A stretch of 64,000 nt of DNA, taken from Euborellia annulipes (lineage: Eukaryota > Arthropoda > Insecta > Dermaptera > Anisolabididae). The notes below the pieces were generated by a model, which saw only the letters and a list, made by a program, of their open reading frames with translations, was not told where the DNA came from and did not search any database. The stretch is taken from contig JAKCPI010001635.1 in the NCBI GenBank assembly GCA_023213315.1, positions 1-64,000 of the forward strand, read 5' to 3'. How positions within the stretch are numbered: the stretch's first letter is position 1; the number at the start of each line of letters is the position of its first letter. Of the stretch, positions 23,326 through 34,385 are shown piece by piece. The position numbers and the translations under genes are program-made.

Positions 23326-24779
23326 TTCTAAAAACGACATAAGAAAATATAAATACACTCAACAGCATAAAACCTGAGAAGATAAAATTAGAAAATTGGT
23401 ACTTTTTAATATTTGGATAAGGTTTAAATGAAAAGTGGGATTTTATTGATAAACATGGATATATCAGAGCATTTGGAAAGTTCGAAGCCCAACACTATTG
23501 CTAGAATCAAATATAAACGGTTGCTGGAAACGTCCGTTCTTCATGTGAACAAACCATAAATTAATCGATTCATTGAGATGGCTGATTAAAGAGACGTGTT
23601 GTGCTTGTATCAAAAATCAAAAACTTCAAAAATCGTGTTGTGACTATACACTGACCCCTAACATCATTTCATAAAAAATTTCCTTGCAGTTTTTTTTATC
23701 CATTCTCTAGACTGCATTTTTAAGTTTTCCAATTATTGTTTTAACAATCATAACACGTCACCCTAACCCGATGTTTGAATTAACCAATTTGACAGATCCA
23801 TTAAATTATGGGCTGTTCTCATGAAGGACGGATTTTCTTTTGCTTCGAGAAATGTCATATAGGTAGATGTCAGGCCACGAACTAATATTTCCCTCTCCTT
23901 TCTCCAAATATTGCCCTCGAGGTGTCCTCACGACTTCAAGAAAGATGAGGTCTCGTAATTAATTTAATCTATTCCCAAAAAAGTTGAAATATTGAAATAG
24001 AGAGGTTCAACAATACCAGGTCTAAAATTAGATAAATTTTTATTTAGCTATGAATTAATTTAATCAGGCTTAAATTTATAGTATGATGGAAGCTTGAGAA
24101 ATTGTTTAATAAAATGGAATTGATGTACATTGTAAGAACAGGTGAATTTATCTTTAGTTTCCATGGAATTGTCTCTCAATATGACAACAACAACAGACTT
24201 GGAACAATTCATCCAACAAGATAGATAAGATTTGGTGGTAGTGTTGATAATCTTGATGATCTTAGAAAAGGTCACGTTCATCTAAAATAAAAGCCTTATC
24301 GATCCTGGAGATGTTTCAAATCTAAAAATTTGCATAAAGATAGTAGGTCTGTAGTGATACTCTCTTGTCTCAGGATCGCGTTAAAATTTATTCATTACCA
24401 AAATAATCTCTCTAACTACCTTTATATTAATTTTCTCTCAAGTACTAAAGATTAGATAATAAAGTTATCTGGAAACATCTCCGGGTGTCGAAAGGCCTGA
24501 ACCTGACCTTTACTTAGATCAACATTAATTATTAAGAAAATGTGTCAGGTTTTTTGCAGTGGAATGAATTAATAGTTGTTATGATATATGAGATTTTCAG
24601 AGGATCTACTTTTTTTTAACGATGTTATTGATAGATGGGGGAATATGTCGAAAACAAAATAAAAATACTAATTAATCTAAATTGGTTCTAATTTATATAA
24701 TCCCGCTTTTTTAATGGATTAATATTGTCTTCGTTGAGTGAATGAAATAATTTACAAATTTTAATTTAGTATACTATAG
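23326..24779. other. A/T-rich stretch
   Basis: No supportable gene. About 23760-23960 and 24280-24520 are unique and moderately complex. Confidence 0.5.
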
Positions 24780-25380
24780 GAAAAAGCAAAACAATTGAAT
24801 GCCTGTTTGGTGTGAATCCTAACAAAGCCGGCATACAAAATGTAGTCAATTTCGGAATGCAACTGCAGTTGAGGGCTGGATGCATCCGATAAACAAACGA
24901 AAATCGAAATGCATGGCACAAGGGCGTCTATCTGGCCTGTGTCAGTTGGTACCCAACCCGAGTACAGAACCCTACCTGCAGCCTGCATATTAACTGTTTT
25001 GTATACACCCCCTCGACGGCATTGCCAATTCAAATCAGCCCCACCAGGCGGGGCTCTATTGATAATTATGATGTTACAGATAGATAGCTTAATATGTGGC
25101 CAAAATGCTAAATTATTGCTAATTGGCCGAGGATTCGCGTGCTATATATTTATTTACGGCCACACGCCAAGCTAATAATATAAACGATCGCTTCGATGTG
25201 TCATCATTAATAAGCACAAGCCAATGGCGAAGTATCGTTCTATCTATCAGCCATCTAATGCGTTTGCTACGTGTACCATGACATAAACCAGAGCCCCTTC
25301 GGAGTTAATTTAGGATCAGACAAATCAACTTACCAATCTAATATATTAATTAAGTTCGCGTTAATTAAGCTGATTGAGAA
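24780..25380. promoter_or_regulatory. Large complex island, candidate enhancer
   Basis: The longest block of high-complexity, repeat-free sequence in the window. It contains paired TTAATTAA sites (25346-25353, 25361-25368), ATCGATCGC-like and GATA-type sites (AGATAGATAG), and TTTATTTACGG. Overlapping open frames on both strands show no domain and lack splice context. It resembles deeply conserved developmental enhancers. No alignment was possible here, so function is inferred from composition only. Confidence 0.45.
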
Positions 25381-25624
25381 AAAAAGAAAAAGGGTTCGGT
25401 TTAGGACCGGACAGGGGCATAAATTATCTTAGATAAAAAATTTATTATCTATTAAAGATGAAACGAGTTTTGATTATCTATTTCTTTTTGCAAGTACATT
25501 TTAAACAGGGTGGAACAGATGTTTCTTGGTTAGTGGTTCGTTTCTCGTTCTGAACTTTAAAAAAAATTTTTTTTAGTTAGTCAGTGTCATATTTTTTTTT
25601 TTTTTTTAATTCAAATGCTTTTAA

Positions 25625-25890
25625 GCCTACGAGCTTGGTCTAGTTGGTAGCGTGTCTACCTTCTATACCTGAACGTCACGGGTTCGGACCCCAGGCAGTC
25701 CGATGATTTTATTTAAGCCATTTGGATACCAAATGGCTTAAATAGAAATGCCTGGACCCCCAATTGATATTATAAATAAATACGGTAATCGCCAAAGTCT
25801 TAAGTTGCTGAAAAGACTGCGTGAATGGATATGTGAGTGTGAGTGTGAATGAGAAAAAAGTGAGTGTTTTTTTATAAAAAAAAAAATATT
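25625..25890 (+). repeat. tRNA-derived SINE (family A)
   Basis: The head has an A box, TGGTCTAGTTGGTAGCG, and a B box, GGGTTCGGACCCC. The body includes inverted halves ATTTAAGCCATTTGG/CCAAATGGCTTAAAT. The tail has GTGAGTGTGAGTGTGAATG then A-rich sequence. A second copy is at 39745-39996, with pieces at 5994 and 42127. Confidence 0.8.
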
Positions 25891-26033
25891 TTTGAAGAAT
25901 TTGATGATTTATTTAATTTTTTAGAAAAAAACTTTTGCAATACAATATTTTTTTTGTAAAAAATAAATTCCAATTCGAGATACTCGAAATTTAGTGCCAA
26001 GACCAAAGAGAGGAAAATATAAATTTGCTTTAA

Positions 26034-26205
26034 TACCCGAAAAAAATAAGGGTGTGCCGCCGGGAGTTGAACCACGGATCTTCCAATTTGTACTCGGAGT
26101 GCCCTTACCTAAACCACCTGTGGTCTAGTGGTAAGGGCACTCCGAGTACAAATTGGAGGATTCGTGGTTCAACTCCCGGCGGCACACCCTTATTTTTTCG
26201 GGTAT
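26034..26205. repeat. Perfect hairpin of a tRNA-like SINE
   Basis: Left arm TACCCGAAAAAAATAAGGGT...GAGTGCCCTTAC is complementary to right arm GTAAGGGCACTC...ACCCTTATTTTTTCGGGTA with very few mismatches and a short loop around 26110-26130. Each arm holds a tRNA-like unit with A box TGGTCTAGTGGTAAGG and B box GGTTCAACTCC. Confidence 0.85.
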
Positions 26206-26775
26206 ATGAATTAATAAATATTTAATTATATAAATTTCTGTTTCACGGTTCACATAATTGGGATTTATTCCTGTCGTGCGGCCAATTTGTATTAATATTA
26301 ATTAAATTAAAAAAAAAATAAGATAATTTTTTTATAGAAATTTTGAATTTAAGAAAAAAGTCATAATAGCAATGTTATAATGATGGAAGATGATCAAATA
26401 TTGTAATTAATTAAAACCCATAAAACGACGAGGGTAAAATTATGAAGAGAGGGAGATGTTGACGGAACTTTTGTCCCAAAGGGGATGGGTGAATGCAGTT
26501 TATAACTTAAAAGGGGTGTAACCCTTGTGTAAATGACTAAATTCACTATCAATTAGATTTTTTTATTTTTTTACTAAAATAAAATGATATAATTTTGTAA
26601 AAAAAATGAAATTGAACAAAGTCGCACTCAACGAAAAAAAAAAAAATATGAATAAAAGTTTCATTATCAAATTAATAAAACTATCAAAAGATCGCAGGTC
26701 CATTAATTTCAAATGACTGTCTGTCTGTCTGTCTGCTTTGTTTGGGCAACTTTCTGTTGAAATTTCGAAATAAAT
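26206..26775. other. A/T-rich stretch
   Basis: No supportable gene. A short CTGT microsatellite lies near 26717-26733. Confidence 0.5.
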
Positions 26776-26830
26776 TTTTACTTTCTCTTGCCTATATATA
26801 TAAAATATAGAGAGAAAGTATTTTATATGT
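26776..26830 (+). repeat. R1 fragment, 5' hairpin only
   Basis: TTTTACTTTCTCTTGCC, a TATATA loop and AGAGAGAAAGTAT form the proximal R1 hairpin. The body is absent. Confidence 0.65.
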
Positions 26831-27595
26831 TGGTTTTTTATAAAGATTATGTGAAAATTATATGCATATACCAGAATTGTTTTAATTATCTGATTAATTG
26901 TACAAATTATGAACTCCCTCATAGGAGAAGTGGAAGATATTTAAAAATCCAAGAGGTTAGTCCTTGCAGGTTTAAATATTTAAATCAAATTCAAAAAGCA
27001 CTTCTAAATATTATAATTAAATACATAGCTCTTAATGAATAAATCAGAACTAACAGAAAATGTTAAATATATAAGCACAGACTGTTTTCTGATAAAGGGA
27101 GAAAAACGCAACCAAAACGTCTTCAGAGTCTAGAAAGGACAACCAAATATTTATTTATATTTTGTAGTCTTTATAAAAACTTGATTGGCAAATTAAAAAA
27201 GTACCATACTTCTAATAGTATGAGAATGAGATGAAAAATCAGATGTTTACATTTAAAAAATTGTAGCTACTTAGATTTATTAATAAGGAAAAAAATTAGG
27301 GGAGGGGGGGTTATTCATACAAAAGTCCACAACCAAAAAAATTTGCTTATAATTAAAAAAAAAAATGAAATCTGTTGAATATCTCTTACCGCATTATTTT
27401 ATTAGGGGCTGAATAGTAAAGGCACTCACCTGAAACAAAAGAAAATAAATATATCGTTAATACAAACGCTTCTATTTACGATGTCGTTTCTATATTATAT
27501 ATATTAAAGCAAGAAAGGAGTGAGGGTGGGGGTTAGGATGAAGAGTAGGAAGGGGGCCTCTAAAATTCTAATATAGCTCTCAATTTATTGACACC
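26831..27595. other. A/T-rich stretch
   Basis: No supportable gene or repeat copy. Confidence 0.5.
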
Positions 27596-28130
27596 ATTAT
27601 CTTTCTCTCTTTGAGATAATGCATGCGTGCAATGGACTTTATTAGTGCTCGTTAGTGCACGCTAGCTCTAGTGTACTCTCTCTCTCTCTCTCTTCTCATC
27701 CCCCCACCCTGTTCGCATGTGATGTCTATTTATACTAGTAATGTATTTACTGCGCGAGCCATAATTACATATAGAGACATTAGCATTAATGCCGTGGAGG
27801 CGTCGGCATCGGCGTCTGCGCTGAGGGGCCGGGGCCCTGAAATGTTGGCATGGGAGCCCCCCCCCCTTGAAATGTGGCAGGGGGCGGCGTAACGAGATGG
27901 GGGGCGTCGTAATGGTGTTAATTTATTGCATTAACTCTCGCCCCCCTCTCTGTCTATGTGATTTATATCACGGCCGATGTTCCGTCTCTGTCTTGCTTGT
28001 GGTAACAGGCGCAAAAGGGATGAGAGTGTGGGGCGGAGTCCCAACCCATATACTACTGTGGCTTTTTGCAAAGAGAGTGAATGAGAGAGCGAGGGAGAGA
28101 GAGAGAGAGAGAGAGGAAAAAAAATTATTA
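27596..28130. promoter_or_regulatory. G+C-rich complex island, candidate promoter/enhancer
   Basis: Begins with unique sequence and a (TC)n tract. It continues through ATAATTACATATAGAGACATTAGCATTAATGCC-type homeodomain sites, then a strongly G+C-rich, CpG-containing stretch (GGCGTCGGCATCGGCGTCTG). It ends at a (GA)n run at about 28098-28115. Frames are open on both strands but match nothing. Flanking TC and GA tracts are common at arthropod promoters (GAGA-type sites), hence the call. Confidence 0.4.
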
Positions 28131-29503
28131 GGGGGAATGATGTTCAACAAACGAAAGTGAAATTAAAATAAAAATCCTTCTTGAAATTTGAGTTAATTTT
28201 AATACCGGGTAAATCTAAATTTTTATAAGTTTTCATGCCCAAAAATGGGTAAGAGTTTTCTGAAGGCTAATATTTTCAGAATAGGTTGCATTTTAGTGAT
28301 GGAAAGATACTCTAGAGTCAGCACTTGCAATTCCGGGAATAAGCCAGTAAAGTTGCGGGAAGATGGTTTTTCGTAAATATCTCGAAAACTATGCGCTTTT
28401 CCGCAAAAATTCATCTATACAAAAATAATCGAAATTAAATTACAAACAAAAATGGTCTAGTACATAATCATCCTAAAGTGAACGGTTCAGGAGATATAGA
28501 TGGGTAAAATTTGTAATTCTAATAATGGTTTTCATGGTACTGTACCAAGATATAAATATTTCCTGATACCAGTTTCTCCTTTCGTATTAATTACAAATTT
28601 TACTCCTCTATATTTATTTATTTTTTTTAAACAACTCCACCTTAAGAAATTGTGCTCAAATATAAACCTACGTACTTGATTTTTGTTTATATAAAGAATA
28701 CAGTAAAAAACTTTAATAAAACTTTATTTAAACTCTAAAATTTTTTGTCATTCATTTAAGAATATTTTCGGGGGCGGAGTGGGGGGGGGGGGTCCAGTGT
28801 AATGAAAATATAAATGGAATTTTTTTTTTTCCAATATTTCAATATGGTGTAAATAATGCAAGCTACTTTTCAGAATTTAAGATTAAGATATATTAATTTT
28901 AAGTATTATAAATATAAAGAGCTAGCCACTGATTTCCTGTGTGTATGTGCCTGTTTACCACTCTCTCTCAGTGATAGGCCAGAGACAGAGGAAATAGATA
29001 TACGGTACTAAAGGACTATACCATATGTATAGGCTGCTCATAGAAAATGTAGAAAAAAATAAATATTTTTATGTGCTTAGCACAAAGTCAAATATTTGGT
29101 TTTGTTTGCACAAAAATATGATAGGCTTACAAATAAATAAATAAATATTTATGAAAAAATAAAACGATTTAACAAACGTTATATATGCGTATGAAGTATT
29201 ATTATAATCACTTTTGTTTATATTATATAAAAAAAAATTCTGGTTTGATCTGAACTCAACATTTGACATTTGAATTCAAAAAAAAATAATAATAATAAAT
29301 AAAAAGTCCTTTTTCAATTTAAACAGAGTAAAATTTTTAATACTCTATTTGAATAAATTTTGTAAATGACACCAAGAAAAAATATTCATCAATGAAAACT
29401 ATTCTATTAATTTTACTATAAAAAAATTGTTAATTATTATGATAAAAAGTTAAAAATTATTTATTATATGTCAGAATAACCTGCGAGCCCTATATACAGG
29501 GTA
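28131..29503. other. A/T-rich stretch, possible old repeat at 28200-28620
   Basis: At 28510-28605 there is a small inverted pair, GTAAAATTTGTAATT and ATTACAAATTTTACT. Sequence such as ATATCTCGAAAACTATGCG has the look of transposon interior, but no second copy is present to prove it. The rest is A/T-rich with a G run at 28781-28792. Confidence 0.4.
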
Positions 29504-30166
29504 TTTCTGAAATAGGCTGCCAAACTTCTGGATTGGCTTTCTTATATTATTCAAATAAAGAAAAAAAGTTCTTTATAGCATAGATCCAAAGATGCTTCGT
29601 TTTCCCGCTAGCCGCCATTTTGTTTTTTGTTTTTTTTTCACTAAATTTTTTTTATCTCCAGAATTTGATTAATTATGGTGAAATTTGGCATGATACTAGG
29701 TAAAGGATTAGTGTTAAAAAAAATACTCAACCTTATCTTATGATATTTTTCAAAATGGCGCCCAATTAAAATTTTTAAATTGAAATAACTCGAAAACTAC
29801 AAATTTAAAAAAAATCAAAAAAGTGAAAAAAGTTTTATTTTTTCATGTTAAACAAAATAGTATAGTTTGTAATTTGTAGTTTCAAATGGGCGCCATTTTG
29901 AAAAATATCTTAAAATAAGGTTGAGTATTATTTTTTTTAACACTAGTCCTTTTTACCTCAGTAAGCACGATGCCAAATGTTATCCTAATTAGTCAAACCA
30001 TTCTGAAGAAAAAAAATTAGTGAAAAAAAATGGCGGCTAGCGGGAAAATGAATGAACATCGCGATATTTTCGGCTTGAAAACTATACAAAATAATTTATA
30101 TAAATAAGAGATATATGCATCAAATAAAAAAAATATTTTCTCAAGAAGGTACTAATTTCTTATTTC
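29504..30166. mobile_element. Large foldback element
   Basis: It begins with TACAGGGTATTTCTGAAATA and folds back over about 660 bp. Matching inverted motifs are CCGCTAGCCGCCATTTTG / AATGGCGGCTAGCGGG, CACTAATCC/GGATTAGTG-like, CTCAACCTTATCTTA / TAAAATAAGGTTGAG and AAAATGGCGCCCA / TGGGCGCCATTTTG. The terminal match on the right is poorer. There is no coding capacity, and the class is not determined. Confidence 0.7.
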
Positions 30167-30754
30167 AAAAAAAAAAAAAAAAATAATAATAAATAAATAA
30201 ATAAAAACTGAATTAAAGTGATTGATAGGATCAGAAAAAAAAATTAAATTTTTATTTATCGTTCAATTTAATTTCCAATTCAGTTCAGGTTTAGGGAAAA
30301 AAAGTTTTGAAGCTCAGGTTCAGTTTATATATTTGCTCATTATGTCTGATTGTTATATAAATTGAATATTCACTCAGCTTATAAATATTTTGTGTCCTGC
30401 ATTGATGTAAAGAGAGAAAGAGATGAAAAAAAAATATAACTCTATACATGGTAACAATCCATACATATATCATTGAATAAAGCCGATTTAATGGAGTCAA
30501 TGCAAAGCCAATATTCTATCGATTTCAGGATTTAGAATTAGCAGAGGATCAGCGGCGCTTGTTTTAATGAATGAATAGCTCCAACGAAAATTAAAGAGCC
30601 ATAATCAGATTTGGATAAAAAACAAAGTCTTCTGTCAGAACGACTAATCAATCAATCATGAAGGGCCAAATTAAAAGTTAAGTACTGAATTGAGTTAAGA
30701 TAACACTAATCATTATTCGAAAAGGTTTTTTTTTTTTTTTTTTATTTATAAAAA
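30167..30754. other. A/T-rich stretch, unique patch
   Basis: A and TAAA runs at the start. About 30480-30660 is unique, more complex sequence without a gene. Confidence 0.5.
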
Positions 30755-30759
30755 TATGA

Positions 30760-31055
30760 AAAAAAAAATTAAAATTAAAATTCATTAATCAATTATTTAT
30801 TCGATGCTCTTTCAAATGTATTCAAATTCTCATTTCGCTCCTCAAAATTGTTTGAAGACCACTTTACTCTTGTACTTCATAGGAAGTATAGGAGAAATTG
30901 TTGCCATGGTAACAAAATATGAATATTTTCTCATACTTATAAATTTTACATCTTGAATTCTAATATATCGGCGGAAACTAATATGTCGACACGAAAATTC
31001 TGGTATGACAAGCAGTGCCAAGTGAAGTGACAAGTGTGCTGTGCGACAGTCAGAT
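30760..31055 (+). repeat. R1 copy, 5'-truncated (forward)
   Basis: Contains TTAATCAATTATTTATTCGATGCTC, AATTGTTTGAAGACCACTTTACTC, TTGCCATGGTAAC and GTGTGCTGTGCGACAGTC. The proximal half and the final hairpin are missing or rearranged. Confidence 0.65.
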
Positions 31056-31090
31056 GTGCGGCCCACTTTTTCTGTAAAAAACCCGCTGAG

Positions 31091-31171
31091 GCCCAGTGTA
31101 TATGTCTTCTTCTTCTGTCCTCGCCCCTATTATTCTCGCGGTGCGGGGTCGGCGGAGCCCAGTGTATATGT
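31091..31171 (-). mobile_element. 51-bp truncated retroposon with 15-bp TSD
   Basis: GCCCAGTGTATATGT is repeated exactly at 31091-31105 and 31157-31171. Between them is only the 3' end of the retroposon family seen at 33944 and 40261 (reverse strand CCGACCCCGCA... ending in GAAGAAGAAG). Extreme 5' truncation plus a target duplication is the signature of target-primed reverse transcription. Confidence 0.85.
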
Positions 31172-33099
31172 AAACCTATATATTGGCTTATATAATTTTT
31201 CCTAGACGTCCGCGACCCAGTTGCAATAAGCCCGCTGCCCACGGGTTGGGAACCGCTGTATTAGAATATTATAAAAATTTATAGGCCTAATATTAAAATT
31301 TGGAGTGAATTGGTTCCCAGAGAGTGGTAAGGGTGACCTACCAATTTTTATTAAGAATTTTCTCAGCATCTCCAGAATCAATTTTTTTTTAAATTTATTG
31401 TGAATTAGGTAGTAATTGGACCCTGTTATGCAATGGTGTGTCAAAGACCAAAAAATTAAAAATTGAGTTAATCACGGAATATTGTTTCAAATGCTTTAAT
31501 TAATAGTATTTTTTATGAAATATGTCCTAAAAAAATTTATATTTAATGTTACTTGCACAATTGACAACATAAATTATATATAATCCAATGAAAACAAAAA
31601 ACTTTATTGTTGATTTTCTCAAAACTCGATGTTTGGTCTTTGACAAACATAACAGGGTCCAATGAGGAGGTTTGTTGCAAATTATAGGTCCTGAACACCC
31701 TCTCGTTCCCTATAAATATTATATTTGGTGATAAACTAATTATATATTGATCCAACTTTCAAATAAGAAAAAATGTAAATAATAAATTAATTATTAAGAC
31801 ATGATGAAGACATAAAATAATGAGTTGTTTTGATCAATGACTAAATTTCTTAATCCTCTATTTATTTATCTTAATATAGATTTAAAAAATCCTATAATCC
31901 GTTGCTGGTACGATACAAATACCAACTGAGTGGCATAATTACCAACCAATTGTTACAAAAATAATGAGAAATTTTTAACAAACAATTAGATTACATTTTG
32001 TGATCATTAAAAAATTGAAAGTTTAAAATGGTTGGAAAATGCTGAGGCAAAAAAATTTATTTTCCTAATTCAATTAAGGTTGTTGGTAGTAATGTAAGTA
32101 TAATAGAATCTAAATTTTTTTTAAATAAAATTAAAAATTTGAATAAAATTTTATTATAATTTAGTCGTGACCTATCATAGTTTATAATTGGATTAAGTTA
32201 ATAATTTAATTACCAAAAATAATAAATGAATGACTTCGACTTGAGTAGTATTTACGTAATATAGATCTGGCAACATTGCATTCATCAGCTATCTATTTTA
32301 AATCTTAAACGCCTTAAATTTTATTTTATTTAATATATTACAATGTTTAATGCAAATCAGTTTAAACACAATGGACGATTTGCGAGAAAAATATTGTAAA
32401 ATTGAAAAAAAAATGTATCTGACATAGAGATAAGACACTTATGCTATGCGACTTGCCAGGCTGGTCTGACTCTCGAGAATTCATTATTTTTAAATATTAG
32501 CGACTGTCATTTTGGAGAATTTTTTGACTTTCTTGTTAAAATATCTTTAAAAGCGGTCGCAGAAACTTTTGATTTTATTTTTAACATATTCCTCGGAAGT
32601 GAATTAATAAAATGTAAGTTTTTTTGTTTTTGTATCATTTGCACAGATGCCTATATAATTCGATATGTGTGCGTTTCGTCGTTATTCCCCATAGGCTACA
32701 TGTTAAATTTCAATTTTTAAAAAATTAATTACACGATAACCCTGTGTCAGATCTGCTTCAAAATTTTATTTTATACGTATTTGATAGTGATTTATAACAT
32801 ATTAAAAAATTAGTTTTAATCTACGAAAGTGTTTAATGTGAACAACCTTAATGTTACATTTGATCTAATATTTAGAAAAAGTCTTGTCATTTTATAAATC
32901 CATTGAAGGAATTTTTAAAAGGGCGGAAATTAGTCACACCGATAAGAAATAAAAAAAAAAAAACTAGTTATGAAACAGTTGGCTTGTCAGTTTGCATATT
33001 CAGGCAACGAAATAAAAAAAAAAGATCAACCGAAATAATAATAACATAATAAAACACAGGCGAAGAAGAGAGTAGTGGGGATGAGGATGATTCATAATA
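31172..33099. other. A/T-rich stretch
   Basis: No supportable gene. It includes small unique patches at 31200-31340, 32430-32560 and 32640-32720. Confidence 0.5.
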
Positions 33100-33420
33100 A
33101 TTCCCACGCTATACACTTAAAAAAAAACAATTGACTTGGATGGGCCAAAAGTACAGAGAGAGAGGAGAGCAGGTTTTGTTTCCTCGACTTCCGGTCTATA
33201 TGACTAAGCTGAAGAATTTATTAGCGACTCTGATGACCCCTAGATTACGAGAGTGGTCATTAGGCTCAGGTATTGCGTTTCGAAAATAATTAAGGACATT
33301 GAACCTTTTTGGATTTGTATACTAAAAGGCAAAGGGTTGCTCGGCCTCGAGGTTATAAATAGAAAGCCCTAGGTCAAGGATTATTTAATTAAATGCACCC
33401 TTTATCTCTCTTACCTAGGC
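33100..33420. other. Unique complex tract
   Basis: Non-repetitive, moderately G+C-rich sequence (for example GACTTCCGGTCTATATGAC, GGCCTCGAGGTTATAAATAG). A TATAAA-like site is at about 33354. No gene recognised; a regulatory role is possible. Confidence 0.3.
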
Positions 33421-33728
33421 TAGAGATGAAAATATATTATGTAGTGGAAGTAATCACAAAAAAATAGAGGCTTTCATATGTAAATATTTTCTGATACAAA
33501 GAAAAATTTAAGAACCTAATTCAGTAACAGGGACCAACTAATAGTGAAAATTCACTAATGGCACGGTTGCTTCACGTCTAATTAACCTAGCTATCCCTAG
33601 GATACGCTAGGCTAATCATACGATTAAATAAGAGCCCGCAGATCGTAGTTAGTTAGCTAAAGTTTAAAGTTTGGTATAAGGTTTAGCTAAGGGGTGAAAT
33701 TAGAAACACAAGTCTTGTTTTTTTTATT

Positions 33729-33912
33729 TAGCCCTTGGGCCATGGCTCATTGGTAGAATTTCTATCTCTTGTGCTAGGAGTCAAGGGTTCGCATTCCTTT
33801 CATCTGACAAAAATTTATTTCATTTGGGTACCAATCAATTGAAATAAATAGAGAGGGGTTCGAAATGGCCTCCGATGCCGAAAAACGAACTTAAACGAAT
33901 TAAAAAATAAAA
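33729..33912 (+). repeat. tRNA-derived SINE (family D)
   Basis: A box-like TGGCTCATTGGTAG and B box-like GGGTTCGCATTCC are followed by CAATTGAAATAAATAGAG, AAATGGCCTCCGATGCCGAA and an A-rich tail. Reverse copies are at 45545-45735 and 45849-45965; a 5'-truncated forward copy is at 57590-57740. Confidence 0.75.
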
Positions 33913-33927
33913 AATTTTAATCTTTAA

Positions 33928-34171
33928 TAATTTTTAAAATGATTCTTCTGTCTTCGCCTTATTCCCGGGATGCGGGGTCGGCGAACATAACTTATTTTCA
34001 ACCCTATTATTTGTTTTTGCGACCGAAAGAAATAGGACAGGCCGACCCGTCGCCTGTTGAAAAGAGGAAGGAAGAGACAGATATACAAGGAAATGAAGCT
34101 CAGGCAGCTCGTGGTCGCCATCCACGTACCCACAAGACGTGGGCCCCTGAGCAAATTAATTTTAAAATGAT
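33928..34171 (-). mobile_element. Short retroposon (213 bp) with about 15-bp TSD
   Basis: TAATTTTTAAAATGAT (33928-33943) and TAATTTTAAAATGAT (34157-34171) flank the insert. Read on the minus strand it starts CAGGGGCCCACGTCTTGTGG, includes GTACGTGGATGGCGACCACG and ends CCGACCCCGCA...GCGAAGACAGAAGA. GTACGTGGATGGCGACC resembles the box C region of 5S rRNA genes, so a 5S-derived SINE is possible. The 3' tail resembles the RTE LINE tail at 23282. Confidence 0.8.
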
Positions 34172-34312
34172 GCCTTTATTAATTTCCAACTTCACAAAAC
34201 CTTCCTTATACCTCAGATAGCTAATTATATGTGAAAAAACTCATTTTTTTAACTCGAAGGTTAAGCTTTCTTGTTTACTATATCGATGATTTGCTATCGG
34301 TCGGATAGGTTT

Positions 34313-34385
34313 GCTATTAATAGGAGAATTAAATTCACAAGGTTTTCTGTTTCAATAATATATTAATTTGATATTAACATTTTAA
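34313..34385 (+). repeat. Fragment of the foldback at 59217
   Basis: TAATAGGAGAATTAAATTCA, ACAAGGTTTTCTGTTTCAAT and ATATTAACATTTTA match the left arm of 59217-59392. Confidence 0.6.

Noticed and set aside
24761..25175. Overlapping open frames in the 24.8 kb island
   Set aside because: Frames occur on both strands, with no domain, start context or splice signals. Balanced composition explains them.
26563..26922. 119-codon frame on the minus strand
   Set aside because: Phe/Ile/Lys-rich translation of A/T-rich DNA overlapping an R1 hairpin; no family match.
27095..27135. Hammerhead-like motif (minus strand CTGAAGACGTTTTGG)
   Set aside because: No GAAAC follows helix II, and no inverted arms surround it.
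27671..28160. Small proteins in the 27.6-28.1 kb island
   Set aside because: Low-complexity translations from TC/GA tracts and G+C-rich DNA, with no similarity recognised.
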